This document shows positions 24,528 to 32,968 of a stretch of DNA of 35,336 bases, piece after piece. The position numbers and the translations under genes were made by a program. The notes below the pieces were generated by a model. That model did no database searches. It was not told where the DNA came from and saw only the letters and a list, made by a program, of their open reading frames with translations. Position 1 is the first letter of the stretch. Each line of letters begins with the position of its first letter. The stretch covers positions 1-35,336 of the forward strand of contig JAFYZW010000007.1 in assembly GCA_017548545.1 (NCBI GenBank), read 5' to 3'. The stretch comes from Bacteroidales bacterium. Its GTDB lineage: Bacteria; Bacteroidota; Bacteroidia; Bacteroidales; UBA3663.

Positions 24528-24559
24528 CTTGGTAAAACCTATAAAAATGCGTATCTTTG
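24528..24559 (+). promoter_or_regulatory. Promoter for asd
   Basis: CTTGG (24528-24532) and TATCTTTG (24552-24559) are about 20 nt apart. The leader is about 75 nt. Confidence 0.75.
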
Positions 24560-24639
24560 CGCCCACTTTCAGCGCATTCTCTTCTCTTTGCGCACTCAAA
24601 AAAACGAAACTGAAACAAAATATATAACATTAGAAAGAA

Positions 24640-25656
24640 ATGAGAGTAGCTATTGTTGGTGCCAGTGGCGCCGTAGGCCAAGAATTCCTTCGCGTACTTG
24701 ATGAGCGCAATTTTCCCATTGACGAACTTCTGTTGTTCGGCTCAAGCCGTTCTGCAGGCCGCACCTATACCTTCCGTGGCAAGGACATCGTTGTCAAGGA
24801 ACTGAAGCACGACACCGAGGACTTCAAGGGTGTAGATATCGCTTTCACCTCGGCAGGTGGCGGCACCTCCAAGGAGTTTGCAGCCGACATCACAAAATAC
24901 GGTGCCGTGATGATCGACAATTCATCGGCCTTCCGCATGGATCCCGAGGTGCCTCTCGTTGTGCCCGAGTGCAACGCTGCTGATGCACTCGTCCGCCCCA
25001 AAGGCATCATCTCGAATCCCAACTGCACCACCATCATGATGGTTGTGGTCCTGCAGTGCATCGAGAACATCAGTCACATCAAGAAGATCCGCGTAGCCTC
25101 CTACCAAGCCGCTTCTGGAGCAGGTGCTGCTGCCATGAAGGAACTCGAGACCCAGTATCGCCAATTGCTTAATGGCGAACCTGTCACCGTCGATAAGTTT
25201 GCCTATCAGCTTGCCTACAACGTCATTCCTCAGATTGATGTCTTCACCGAGAACGGTTACACCAAAGAGGAGATGAAGATGTACAACGAAACCCGAAAGA
25301 TCATGCACACCGATGCAATGTGCTCAGCCACCTGCGTGCGTGTTCCATCGCTGCGCAGCCACTCCGAAGCAGTCTGGGTTGAGACCGAAGAACCAGTAAG
25401 CATTGAAGCGTTCAAAGAGGCAATCCGCAAGGGCGAAGGCGTACAGCTCATGGATAACCCTGAGAAGAAGGAGTATCCGATGCCGCTTTTCCTTGCCGGC
25501 AAGGACGATGTATATGTGGGACGCATCCGCAAGGATTTGGCCGACGATCATGGTCTCTCGTTCTGGCTCGTTGGTGACCAGATCAAGAAGGGAGCTGCCC
25601 TCAACGCCGTCCAGATTGCCGAATGGCTCATCGCAAACAACGGACTCAAAAAGTAA
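24640..25656 (+). CDS. asd: Aspartate-semialdehyde dehydrogenase
   Basis: This 338-residue protein has the NADP-binding [18 protein letters not shown], the phosphate-binding [10 protein letters not shown], the catalytic Cys129 in [10 protein letters not shown], and the substrate-binding [18 protein letters not shown]. It reduces aspartyl phosphate to aspartate semialdehyde on the route to lysine/diaminopimelate, threonine and methionine. It is a single gene with a promoter and an intrinsic terminator, next to the 42-bp array. Confidence 0.97.
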   Translation: MRVAIVGASGAVGQEFLRVLDERNFPIDELLLFGSSRSAGRTYTFRGKDIVVKELKHDTEDFKGVDIAFTSAGGGTSKEFAADITKYGAVMIDNSSAFRMDPEVPLVVPECNAADALVRPKGIISNPNCTTIMMVVVLQCIENISHIKKIRVASYQAASGAGAAAMKELETQYRQLLNGEPVTVDKFAYQLAYNVIPQIDVFTENGYTKEEMKMYNETRKIMHTDAMCSATCVRVPSLRSHSEAVWVETEEPVSIEAFKEAIRKGEGVQLMDNPEKKEYPMPLFLAGKDDVYVGRIRKDLADDHGLSFWLVGDQIKKGAALNAVQIAEWLIANNGLKK

Positions 25657-25667
25657 AAACTGAAACT

Positions 25668-25700
25668 GCCTGGCTGGATTTTTCCAGTCAGGCTTTTTTT
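25668..25700 (+). terminator. Intrinsic terminator of asd
   Basis: GCCTGGCTGGA (25668-25678) pairs with TCCAGTCAGGC (25683-25693; one G-U pair) and is followed by seven T. It is 12 nt after the asd stop and lies before the repeat array, so the array should be separate from asd mRNA. Confidence 0.92.
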
Positions 25701-25713
25701 CTATTTTCGCCGC

Positions 25714-26119
25714 ATAACCTTTTTTGGCCAAGATTGGTTATTCTTCAGTGAAAGTATGACCTTTCTTGGCCAAGATTGGTTATGCCCCGATAGGATAAAG
25801 CACTCTGTCGCCCGTCGTAATGCTTGCTACGATTGAAGAATGACCTTTCTTGGCCAAGATTGGTTATACTCCGACTGGATAGAGCACTCTGTCGGCCGTC
25901 ATAATGCTTGCTACGATTGAAGAATGACCAATCCTGGTTATGATTGGTTATTCTTCTTCAGGTCCATGACCTTTCTTGGCCAAGATTGGTTATACTCCGA
26001 TCGGATGGAGCACTCTGTCGGCCGTCATAATGCTTGTTACGACTGAAGAATGACCAATCTTGGCCAAGATTGGGTATCCTTCTTCGGGAGCATGGCCTTT
26101 TTCGGCCAAGATTGGTCAT
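25714..26119. repeat. Ten-unit, 42-bp-period palindrome array
   Basis: Seven 20-nt elements related to CCAATCTTGGCCAAGATTGG start at 25718, 25760, 25844, 25928, 25970, 26054 and 26096. All intervals are exactly 42 or 84 bp. The copy at 26054 is a perfect palindrome; most others keep GGCCAAGATTGG but have CCTTTC on the left; the 25928 copy has CCAATC and GATTGG arms with a changed core. At the three missing steps (25802, 25886, 26012) sits a second, imperfect palindrome centred on the same GGCC or a variant (AGCAC..CGGCCG..TGCT). Spacers differ in sequence but not length. On the minus strand the frame stays open as 14-residue repeats apart from two TGA codons. No cas genes are near; it is not a CRISPR. 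Confidence 0.9.
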
Positions 26120-26171
26120 AGTGGAAATCAGAATCAATCTTTTGATTTCATGAACAGTCTTTCCGACAAAA

Positions 26172-26204
26172 ATGATGCACACTTTTGGTAATAATGTGCA
26201 TCAT
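26172..26204. other. Stem-loop between the array and the etf promoter
   Basis: ATGATGCACA (26172-26181) and TGTGCATCAT (26195-26204) form a perfect 10-bp stem with a 13-nt loop. An A-rich run precedes it, so it could terminate minus-strand RNA (U tract), or act as a boundary for the array. Confidence 0.6.
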
Positions 26205-26271
26205 CTACGTTCCAAAAATATCAAAAACCAGCATTTTGAAGGGATAACCCGCTGAATTTCGTATCAATCGC

Positions 26272-26302
26272 TTTGCAGGCTCGTTTTTTTTCCATACCTT
26301 TG
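26272..26302 (+). promoter_or_regulatory. Promoter for the etf operon
   Basis: TTTG (26272-26275), 19 nt, TACCTTTG (26295-26302). The leader to the start at 26384 is about 75 nt. Confidence 0.82.
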
Positions 26303-26383
26303 CATCGTTTTATTACAACAATTATGTAGAATACATAAGACAAAGCGTTTACAAAGAAACAACAAATATATACATTATCATTT

Positions 26384-27265
26384 ATGGCACTAAAGATTAT
26401 TGTACTTGCCAAACAGGTACCAGATACCCGCAACGTGGGTCCTGATGCCATGACTCCCGATGGCACTGTGAATCGTGCTGCCCTTCCTGCAGTCTTCAAT
26501 CCCGACGACCTCAATGCGCTTGAGCAGGCTCTACGCCTCAAGGAGCAGTTCCCCGGCTCCACCGTTTCGGTCGTTACCATGGGTCTTCCCAAGTCGGCCG
26601 AGGTGATTCGCGAAGCGCTCTATCGCGGCGCCGATGCCGGTTATGTCATCACTGATCGCTGTCTCGGTGGTGCCGACACTCTTGCCACTTCGTACACCAT
26701 CGCCCAAGCCATCCGCAAGATTGGCGGATTCGACATCATCCTTGGTGGTCGTCAGGCTATCGACGGCGATACCGCACAGGTTGGTCCACAAGTAGCCGAA
26801 AAACTCGGTTTGACACAAGTGACCTACGCGGAGGAAATCCTCAACCTTGACCCCGAAGCCAAGAAGGTGGTCATCAAGCGCCATATCGATGGCGGTGTCG
26901 AGACTGTTGAAGCGCCACTACCACTCGTCGTAACGGTGAATGGTTCGGCTGCTCCTTGCCGTCCACGCAACGCCAAGCGCGTCATGAAGTATAAGAACGC
27001 CACAGCTCCTGCCGAGCGCAAGCCCGAACAGGCCGAAGCTATCGCAGCAGCTATTGCTGCCAAGCCATACCTCAACATCACCCAATGGGGTGCCGCCGAC
27101 ATCAATGCAGACATGAAGCAGGTGGGCAAGATCGGTTCTCCGACCAACGTGAAGACTGTGAAGAACATTGTCTTCAAGGCCAAGGAGAGCAAAACCCTCA
27201 CCAGCAGCGATGCCGATGTAGAGGGACTGATTGTAGAATTGTTGAACGATAAGATTATTGGCTAA
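26384..27265 (+). CDS. etfB: Electron transfer flavoprotein beta subunit
   Basis: This 293-residue EtfB/FixA protein has MALKIIVLAKQVPDTRNVGP, NPDDLNALEQALRLKE, GADTLATSYTIAQAIRKIGG and the nucleotide-binding GGRQAIDGDTAQVGPQVAEK. With EtfA it forms a soluble FAD-containing dimer that carries electrons from acyl-CoA dehydrogenases. It is the first gene of the operon; etfA follows after 2 nt. Whether this pair bifurcates electrons cannot be told here with confidence. Confidence 0.95.
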   Translation: MALKIIVLAKQVPDTRNVGPDAMTPDGTVNRAALPAVFNPDDLNALEQALRLKEQFPGSTVSVVTMGLPKSAEVIREALYRGADAGYVITDRCLGGADTLATSYTIAQAIRKIGGFDIILGGRQAIDGDTAQVGPQVAEKLGLTQVTYAEEILNLDPEAKKVVIKRHIDGGVETVEAPLPLVVTVNGSAAPCRPRNAKRVMKYKNATAPAERKPEQAEAIAAAIAAKPYLNITQWGAADINADMKQVGKIGSPTNVKTVKNIVFKAKESKTLTSSDADVEGLIVELLNDKIIG

Positions 27266-27267
27266 AT

Positions 27268-28311
27268 ATGAACAGTGTATTTGTATATTGCGAAATCGAA
27301 GGCAAGACTGTCAAGGACGTCAGCCTCGAACTCTTGACCAAGGGTCGCAAGCTCGCCAATACTCTTGGCGTTCAGTTGGAGTGCGTCTGCGCCGGCTCGG
27401 GCCTTGACGGCATAGAGAACCAGGTGATGAAGTATGGCGTTGACCGCGTACACGTCTTCGACGCTCCAGGTCTCTTCCCCTATACTTCCAATCCTCACAC
27501 CGCCATCCTTGTAAACCTCTTCAAGGAGGAGGATCCGCAGATCTGCCTCATGGGCGCTGATGTTGTGGGTCGTGACCTCGGTCCTCGTGTTTCGTCGGCT
27601 CTCTTCAGTGGCCTTACTGCCGACTGCACCGAGCTCGAGATTGGCGAATTCGACATGAATGTCGGTTTCGACGAGAACATGAAACCCATCACCAAGCATT
27701 ACGAGAACAAGCTCTATCAGATCCGTCCTGCTTTCGGCGGCAACATCGTTGCTACCATCGTCAACCCCGAGCATCGTCCACAGATGGCTACCGTGCGTGA
27801 GGGTGTGATGAAGAAGGAGGTGCTCGACGAGAACTATAAGGGCGAAGTGATTCGTCACGACGTGGCCAAGTATGTTCCTGAGACCGAATATGTGGTACGT
27901 GTCCTCGACCGTCATGTCGAGAAGGCCAAGCACAACCTCAAAGGCGCATCCATCATCGTTTCAGGTGGCTACGGCATGGGTTCGAAGGAGAACTTCGACA
28001 TGCTATTCGACCTGGCCAAGGAGATTCATGCCGAAGTAGGTGCCAGCCGTGCTGCTGTCGATGCCGGCTTCGTTGATCATGACCGTCAGATTGGCCAGAC
28101 CGGTGTCACCGTCCGTCCGAAGGTATATATCGCCTGCGGCATTTCAGGCCAGATCCAGCACATCGCCGGTATGCAGGAGTCGGGCATCATCATTTCGATC
28201 AACAATGACCCCAATGCTCCTATCAACACCATCGCCGACTATGTCATCAACGGCACCGTCGAGGAGGTTATTCCTAAGATGATCAAATATTATAAGAAGA
28301 ATTCGAAATAA
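27268..28311 (+). CDS. etfA: Electron transfer flavoprotein alpha subunit
   Basis: This 347-residue protein has the N-terminal EtfA domain (MNSVFVYCEIEGKTVKDVSL, GADVVGRDLGPRVSSALFSG, LTADCTEL) and the C-terminal FAD-binding domain with GASRAAVDAGFVDHDRQIGQ, TGVTVRPKVYIACGISGQIQ, HIAGMQESGIIISINNDPNA and NGTVEEVIP. These are the usual FAD contacts. Its stop is one base before a small membrane-protein gene that leads to the acyl-CoA dehydrogenase. Confidence 0.96.
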   Translation: MNSVFVYCEIEGKTVKDVSLELLTKGRKLANTLGVQLECVCAGSGLDGIENQVMKYGVDRVHVFDAPGLFPYTSNPHTAILVNLFKEEDPQICLMGADVVGRDLGPRVSSALFSGLTADCTELEIGEFDMNVGFDENMKPITKHYENKLYQIRPAFGGNIVATIVNPEHRPQMATVREGVMKKEVLDENYKGEVIRHDVAKYVPETEYVVRVLDRHVEKAKHNLKGASIIVSGGYGMGSKENFDMLFDLAKEIHAEVGASRAAVDAGFVDHDRQIGQTGVTVRPKVYIACGISGQIQHIAGMQESGIIISINNDPNAPINTIADYVINGTVEEVIPKMIKYYKKNSK

Positions 28312-28312
28312 G

Positions 28313-28486
28313 ATGAAAGTATTAGACTATTTACTCATCGTTGTCATCGTGGCTTTCCTGATCGCCAGTTATATAACCGGCAGTGCTGAAGGAAAGGCTG
28401 GATGGAATATTCTGGCAGTTCTGTGTGCCGCATGGTTCGGCAGCCGCATCGGTGGGAGAACATATAAGAAAAATCACGAAAACTAA
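28313..28486 (+). CDS. Small two-helix membrane protein in the etf operon
   Basis: This 57-residue frame begins one base after the etfA stop and ends nine bases before the acyl-CoA dehydrogenase start, so it fits the operon exactly. It reads MKVLDYLLIVVIVAFLIASY, a clear membrane helix (about 4-22), then a Gly/Lys loop, a second hydrophobic stretch (WNILAVLCAAWFGSRIGG, about 31-48) and a basic tail (RTYKKNHEN). No family was recognised. It may anchor the Etf/dehydrogenase complex at the membrane, but this is inference from position only. Confidence 0.75.
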   Translation: MKVLDYLLIVVIVAFLIASYITGSAEGKAGWNILAVLCAAWFGSRIGGRTYKKNHEN

Positions 28487-28495
28487 TAAGGAATT

Positions 28496-30208
28496 ATGGC
28501 AAATTTCTATACAGATCATCCCGAGCTTAAGTTTGAGCTTGAGAATAACCCTCTGATGAAGCGTATCGTCGAGCTCAAGGAGCGCAACTTTGCCGACAAG
28601 GATGCCTACGACTACGCCCCACAGGACTTTGAGGATGCTCTCGATTCATACGATCGCGTCTGCGAACTTACAGGCGACATCTGCGCCAACATCATCGCAC
28701 CCAATGCCGAGGCTGTTGATGCCGAAGGCCCTCACTGTGAGAATGGCCGAGTGCGTTACGCTTCGAAGACCTACGAGAACCTTGATGCCACGGTGAAGGC
28801 AGGCCTTTGCGGCGTCACTATGCCTCGTCGCTACGGTGGTCTCAACCTCCCCAGCACAGCCTACACCATCATCAACGAGATGATTGCTTCGGCCGATGCA
28901 GGCTTCGAGAACATCTGGTCGCTGCAGGACTGCATCGAGACACTCTATGAGTTTGGTGACGAAGACCAGCGCCAGCGTTTCGTGCCACGTGTTTGTGCCG
29001 GCGAGACCATGTCGATGGATCTCACTGAGCCTGATGCTGGTTCCGACCTGCAATCAGTAATGCTCAAGGCAACTTGGAGCGAAGAGGACAACTGCTGGCT
29101 CTTGAATGGCTGCAAGCGATTCATCACCAATGGTGACTCCGATATCCACCTCGTGCTTGCTCGTTCGGAGGAGGGCACCAAGGACGGTCGCGGCTTGTCG
29201 ATGTTCATCTACGACAAGCGCCAAGGTGGCGTCAACGTACGCCGCATCGAGAACAAGCTCGGCATCCACGGTTCACCGACCTGCGAGCTCGTCTATAAGA
29301 ACGCTCATGCCGAGCTTTGCGGTAGCCGCAAGCTGGGTCTCATCAAGTATGTGATGGCCTTGATGAACGGTGCACGCCTTGGTATCGCCGCTCAGTCGGT
29401 CGGCATCTCGGCAGCCGCATACGAGGAAGGATTGGCATACGCCAAGGACCGCCGTCAGTTCGGCAAGGAGATCATTAACTTTCCCGCCGTCTATGACATG
29501 CTGGCCATCATGAAGGCCAAACTCGACGCTGGCCGTGCCCTGCTCTATCAAACTGCACGCTACGTCGATATCTACAAGTGTCTTGAGGATATCGAGCGTG
29601 AGCGCAAACTTACTCCCGACGAAAAGAAGGAACTCAAGAAGTACAGCAAACTCGCCGATAGCTTCACACCACTGGCCAAGGGCATGAACTCGGAGTATGC
29701 CAACCAGAACTCCTACGATTGCATCCAGATCCATGGTGGTTCGGGCTTCATGCTCGAGTATGCCTGCCAGCGCCTCTACCGCGACGCACGCATCACCTCC
29801 ATCTACGAAGGCACCACACAGCTCCAGACCGTCGCTGCCATCCGCTATGTCACCAATGGTTTCTATGGTGAGGTCGTCAACGACCTCCTTGCCGAAACCG
29901 AGATAGCCGAGCAGTATGCCGGCCTCAAGGAGCGCGTTGTGAAGATGGCCGAGAAGTACAATACCGCTGTCGCCAAGGTCGTTGACCTGAAGGATGACGA
30001 GTTCAAGGACTTCTGCTCACGTCACCTCTACGAGATGGCCGCCCTCACCGTGATGGGCATCCTCATCCTTCGCAATGCAACCCAGAGCCCTGAGCTCTTC
30101 GAGAAGAGTGCCAAGGTATTTGTGCGTTACGCTGCTGCCGAAGTTGAGAAGCACGCCGACTTTGTGGCTGACGCTCAGCCCGCCGACCTTGAGAACTATC
30201 GCAAGTAA
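28496..30208 (+). CDS. Acyl-CoA dehydrogenase with extended C-terminus
   Basis: This 570-residue flavoenzyme is longer than the usual 380. It has an N-terminal extension, then the standard domains: LCGVTMPRRYGGLNLPSTAY, MSMDLTEPDAGSDLQSVM (FAD site), GCKRFITNGDSDI, YAKDRRQFGKEI, IQIHGGSGFMLEYACQRLYR and the catalytic base Glu438 in ITSIYEGTTQLQ. The last 110 residues form the extra helical domain of the ~600-residue subfamily. An insert rich in Lys/Glu (about 360-390) precedes the last core helices. It oxidises an acyl-CoA to the enoyl-CoA, handing electrons to EtfAB encoded just upstream. Chain-length preference is unknown. Confidence 0.94.
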   Translation: MANFYTDHPELKFELENNPLMKRIVELKERNFADKDAYDYAPQDFEDALDSYDRVCELTGDICANIIAPNAEAVDAEGPHCENGRVRYASKTYENLDATVKAGLCGVTMPRRYGGLNLPSTAYTIINEMIASADAGFENIWSLQDCIETLYEFGDEDQRQRFVPRVCAGETMSMDLTEPDAGSDLQSVMLKATWSEEDNCWLLNGCKRFITNGDSDIHLVLARSEEGTKDGRGLSMFIYDKRQGGVNVRRIENKLGIHGSPTCELVYKNAHAELCGSRKLGLIKYVMALMNGARLGIAAQSVGISAAAYEEGLAYAKDRRQFGKEIINFPAVYDMLAIMKAKLDAGRALLYQTARYVDIYKCLEDIERERKLTPDEKKELKKYSKLADSFTPLAKGMNSEYANQNSYDCIQIHGGSGFMLEYACQRLYRDARITSIYEGTTQLQTVAAIRYVTNGFYGEVVNDLLAETEIAEQYAGLKERVVKMAEKYNTAVAKVVDLKDDEFKDFCSRHLYEMAALTVMGILILRNATQSPELFEKSAKVFVRYAAAEVEKHADFVADAQPADLENYRK

Positions 30209-30211
30209 TAC

Positions 30212-31876
30212 ATGAACTGGCTTAACGAGTTATTCACACTTCATTCTCCGATACAGGCTACCGTTGTGTTGGCCTGTATCATTGCTTTGGGCACAGCTCT
30301 GGGCAAAATCAGAGTGGCTGGTATTTCTTTGGGCGCGACATTCGTATTCTTTGTGGGCATCATGGCTGGAAGCCTTGGCTTCTCCATCGACCCGCAGATG
30401 CTGCATTTTGCCCAAAGTTTCGGTTTGGTGCTCTTTGTCTATGAGGTCGGCCTGCAGGTCGGCCCAGGTTTCTTTGCCACTTTCAAGGGTGAAGGTGTAC
30501 GACTCAATGTCATCAGCACGGCCAACGTCCTATTGGGTACAGCTTTGGCTGTCGCACTGGCCTTCGCATGCAATGTACCTATGGCCGACATGGCAGGCAT
30601 CCTGAGCGGTGCCGTCACAAACACGCCCGCACTCGCTGCAGCACAACAGACGCTCACGCAACTCGGCATAGACTCGCGAAGCTCGGCCCTGGGTTGTGCG
30701 GTAACTTATCCGTTGGGTGTTGTCGGTGTTATCCTTGCGATGGCATTCCTCAACAAGTTACGCATCGCACAGTTGGCCAATCACCTGCCACAAGACGATG
30801 GTAAGGAACCTTATTTTGCGACCTTCCAGGTTAAGAACCCTGCCCTCTCCGAGCAAAAGCTGAAGGATGTTGTGAACTTGACGCCTGCCAAGTTCATCGT
30901 GTCACGCATCTGGCGTGATGCCGACACGACACTCAGTCCTGTAGGCGATACGAGCCTTCAAGCCGACGACCGCCTGATGGTCGTCACGGAGGAACAGTAT
31001 ATCCCGCAGCTCACCGTGCTCTTTGGCCTGCAGGACAAGAGCCAGGATTGGAATCGAAAGGATGTCGATTGGGATCATCTCGACGGACAGCTCATCTCGA
31101 AGAAGATCATCGTTACACAAAGTTCGGCCAACGGCCGCAAACTCGGCTCGCTGCGCCTTCACAAACGCTATCGTCTCAACGTGAGTCGCGTGGGACGCAT
31201 GGGCCTCAACCTGCTGGCTACACCAAACCTCGTTCTGCAATACGGAGACCGTCTCACTGTAGTAGGTCGTGCTGAGGACATCGCTAAAGCTCAGGATGAA
31301 CTTGGCAACGCCCATCAAACACTTCAGGACCCCAATCTCGCGTCCATCTTCGTGGGAATCACTCTCGGTTTGGCCTTGGGTTGCATTCCCATCTTCGTGC
31401 CGGGTGTTACCATGCCCGTACGGCTCGGACTGGCAGGCGGTCCCATTATCGCAGGCATCTTGATGGGGGCATACGGAGCACGGTTGCACCTGCGTACCTA
31501 TACTACACGCTCAGCTAACCTGATGCTTCGCGGTGTCGGTCTTTCGCTCTACCTCGCTTGTCTGGGTTTAGACTCCGGAGCCGACTTCATCAACACGATG
31601 CTACGTCCCGAAGGCGCTCTCTGGATTGGTCTGGGCTTCCTCATCACTATCATCCCCGTAGTGCTCATTGCCCTCTGGTGTCTCAAATGGGGCAAGATGG
31701 ACCTCGGCACCATCTATGGTACGCTCTGCGGCAGTATGGCCAACCCGATGGCTCTTACCTATGCCAACGACAGCGTGGAAGGCGATGCTCCAGCTGTCAG
31801 CTATGCCACCGTCTATCCATTAGGCATGTTCCTCCGCGTCATCATCATCCAGGTGCTTCTCCTTTTCCTATTATAA
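30212..31876 (+). CDS. AspT/YidE/YbjL-type transporter with two RCK_C domains
   Basis: This 554-residue membrane protein has the duplicated antiporter architecture of the AspT/YidE/YbjL family. Helices 1-5 are at about 10-190, with GTALGKIRVAGISLGATFVF and GAVTNTPALAAAQQTL. Two TrkA-C-like cytoplasmic domains follow (about 205-280 and 290-370; ADTTLSPVGDTSLQADDRLM, GRKLGSLRLHKRYRLNVSRV). A second helix bundle starts near 380 (LRGVGLSLYLACLGLDSGAD, GTLCGSMANPMALTYAND). AspT swaps aspartate and alanine; other members have unknown substrates. It begins 3 nt after the dehydrogenase stop, and its end overlaps the opposite-strand epimerase-like gene by 6 nt. Confidence 0.88.
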   Translation: MNWLNELFTLHSPIQATVVLACIIALGTALGKIRVAGISLGATFVFFVGIMAGSLGFSIDPQMLHFAQSFGLVLFVYEVGLQVGPGFFATFKGEGVRLNVISTANVLLGTALAVALAFACNVPMADMAGILSGAVTNTPALAAAQQTLTQLGIDSRSSALGCAVTYPLGVVGVILAMAFLNKLRIAQLANHLPQDDGKEPYFATFQVKNPALSEQKLKDVVNLTPAKFIVSRIWRDADTTLSPVGDTSLQADDRLMVVTEEQYIPQLTVLFGLQDKSQDWNRKDVDWDHLDGQLISKKIIVTQSSANGRKLGSLRLHKRYRLNVSRVGRMGLNLLATPNLVLQYGDRLTVVGRAEDIAKAQDELGNAHQTLQDPNLASIFVGITLGLALGCIPIFVPGVTMPVRLGLAGGPIIAGILMGAYGARLHLRTYTTRSANLMLRGVGLSLYLACLGLDSGADFINTMLRPEGALWIGLGFLITIIPVVLIALWCLKWGKMDLGTIYGTLCGSMANPMALTYANDSVEGDAPAVSYATVYPLGMFLRVIIIQVLLLFLL

Positions 31877-32842
31877 AATCACAATCTGATACCGTGCCTC
31901 GAAAGTTTCCGATGGTGCAAGAGTCTGTATCCAGTCCTTCTCCTCGTAGGTGCCGGCATAATGTACGCGGTCGCATCGTCCATACCACGGTTCAAGGCAT
32001 ACGAATGGTGCATTCTTGCCTGGAGGCGACCACAGGCCCATGAGGGGAGCCTCACTCTTGAGGGTAAGATACGGTTTGCGGTTAGCATCGCACAGTGTCA
32101 CGACAGGCACCTGTCCGTTCTCGAAAATCAGCGCATCCCGATTGAAGCTCGATGTAGTGATGGGCAGATAACCGCCTGTCTCAGTCTCGACCGTCGCGCT
32201 TTGTGCTGGATCAACGCATCCCTTCTCGGTGATGATGCTCTTTCGCAGGTTGGCAGCATCTGAGCCAAGTTTGAAGAAACCTCGATTGGTGCTTTGTGCC
32301 AAAACTTCGTTCTGACGAACCACACCCGCTGCCACGTCTTCATTGCTCAGCAAGGGCCAATAGAAAGCGGGATGAGCACCGATCTGGAACTTCATCTCGT
32401 TCACCTTGTCGGGATTGATAACACGCCAGATTACTTCGACACCACGCCCAACCAGTCGATAGCCGATCTCAAGACGGAAGGTGTATGGATACTTCTGTAG
32501 AGTCTCCTCATTCGACTCAAGCACAAACATCAGTTGGGGATTGCCTACGCTGTCGGGAGCATCGCTGAGAAGCGTGAAGTCCATATCGCGGGCAAAACCG
32601 TGCTGGCCCAAATGATAAGTGCGTGGCTCTGCATCTGATGCAGCACCTGGCCCTGCACTGCGGTATTCTCCGTTCCAAACAGAGCCTACAATGGGAAAAA
32701 GAACGGGCGAATGCCGTTTCCAGAAAGCAGGATCGGCCTGCCAGAGATATTCGCGACCTGTGGCATTCAATACGAGCGACGACAACTCGGCTCCGTGCTC
32801 TGCCACCCGAATGGTGATGATTCCGTTAGTAATGGTTTTCAT
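31871..32842 (-). CDS. Aldose-1-epimerase-family protein
   Basis: This 323-residue galactose-mutarotase-fold protein has VAEHGAELSSLVLNATGREY and LWQADPAFWKRHSPVLFPIV near the start, HGFARDMDFTL and GAHPAFYWPLL in the middle (probable active-site His in GAHPAF), and LEPWYGRCDRVH near the end. This is the LacX/YeaD-like branch, distinct from the secreted GalM-type gene 0.8 kb away. No signal peptide; cytoplasmic. The frame extends to 32872, but the -7 box at 32870-32877 supports the start MKTITNGIITIRVA at 32842. Substrate is unknown. Confidence 0.88.
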   Translation of the reverse strand: MKTITNGIITIRVAEHGAELSSLVLNATGREYLWQADPAFWKRHSPVLFPIVGSVWNGEYRSAGPGAASDAEPRTYHLGQHGFARDMDFTLLSDAPDSVGNPQLMFVLESNEETLQKYPYTFRLEIGYRLVGRGVEVIWRVINPDKVNEMKFQIGAHPAFYWPLLSNEDVAAGVVRQNEVLAQSTNRGFFKLGSDAANLRKSIITEKGCVDPAQSATVETETGGYLPITTSSFNRDALIFENGQVPVVTLCDANRKPYLTLKSEAPLMGLWSPPGKNAPFVCLEPWYGRCDRVHYAGTYEEKDWIQTLAPSETFEARYQIVIL

Positions 32843-32869
32843 AATGAGGTATTTTTCTGTTTGACGTTG

Positions 32870-32877
32870 CAAAGATA
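32870..32877 (-). promoter_or_regulatory. -7 element for the epimerase-like gene
   Basis: TATCTTTG on the minus strand, 28 nt before the chosen start; a weak ATTG lies 20 nt further upstream. Confidence 0.65.
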
Positions 32878-32916
32878 CAGATTTATTTCGTCAAATGCAA
32901 TAATATGGCATCGTTT

Positions 32917-32948
32917 TTTGCTTTTTATAAAAATTTACCCTATCTTTG
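32917..32948 (+). promoter_or_regulatory. Promoter for the PepD-lid-like gene
   Basis: TTTG (32917-32920), 20 nt, TATCTTTG (32941-32948). The start at 32969 is 20 nt beyond, so the leader is very short. This decides the start against an upstream frame that runs back to 32711. Confidence 0.85.
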
Positions 32949-32968
32949 CCCACATAAAACCGAAGAAA

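Noticed and set aside
25714..26119. CRISPR array
   Set aside because: The spacers are themselves repeated in two classes (22 and 64 nt), the repeat is palindromic over its whole length with many variants, and no cas genes are nearby.
32711..32968. N-terminal extension of the PepD-lid-like protein
   Set aside because: The in-frame extension overlaps the opposite-strand epimerase-like gene, and a strong promoter lies inside it at 32917-32948, so translation begins at 32969.
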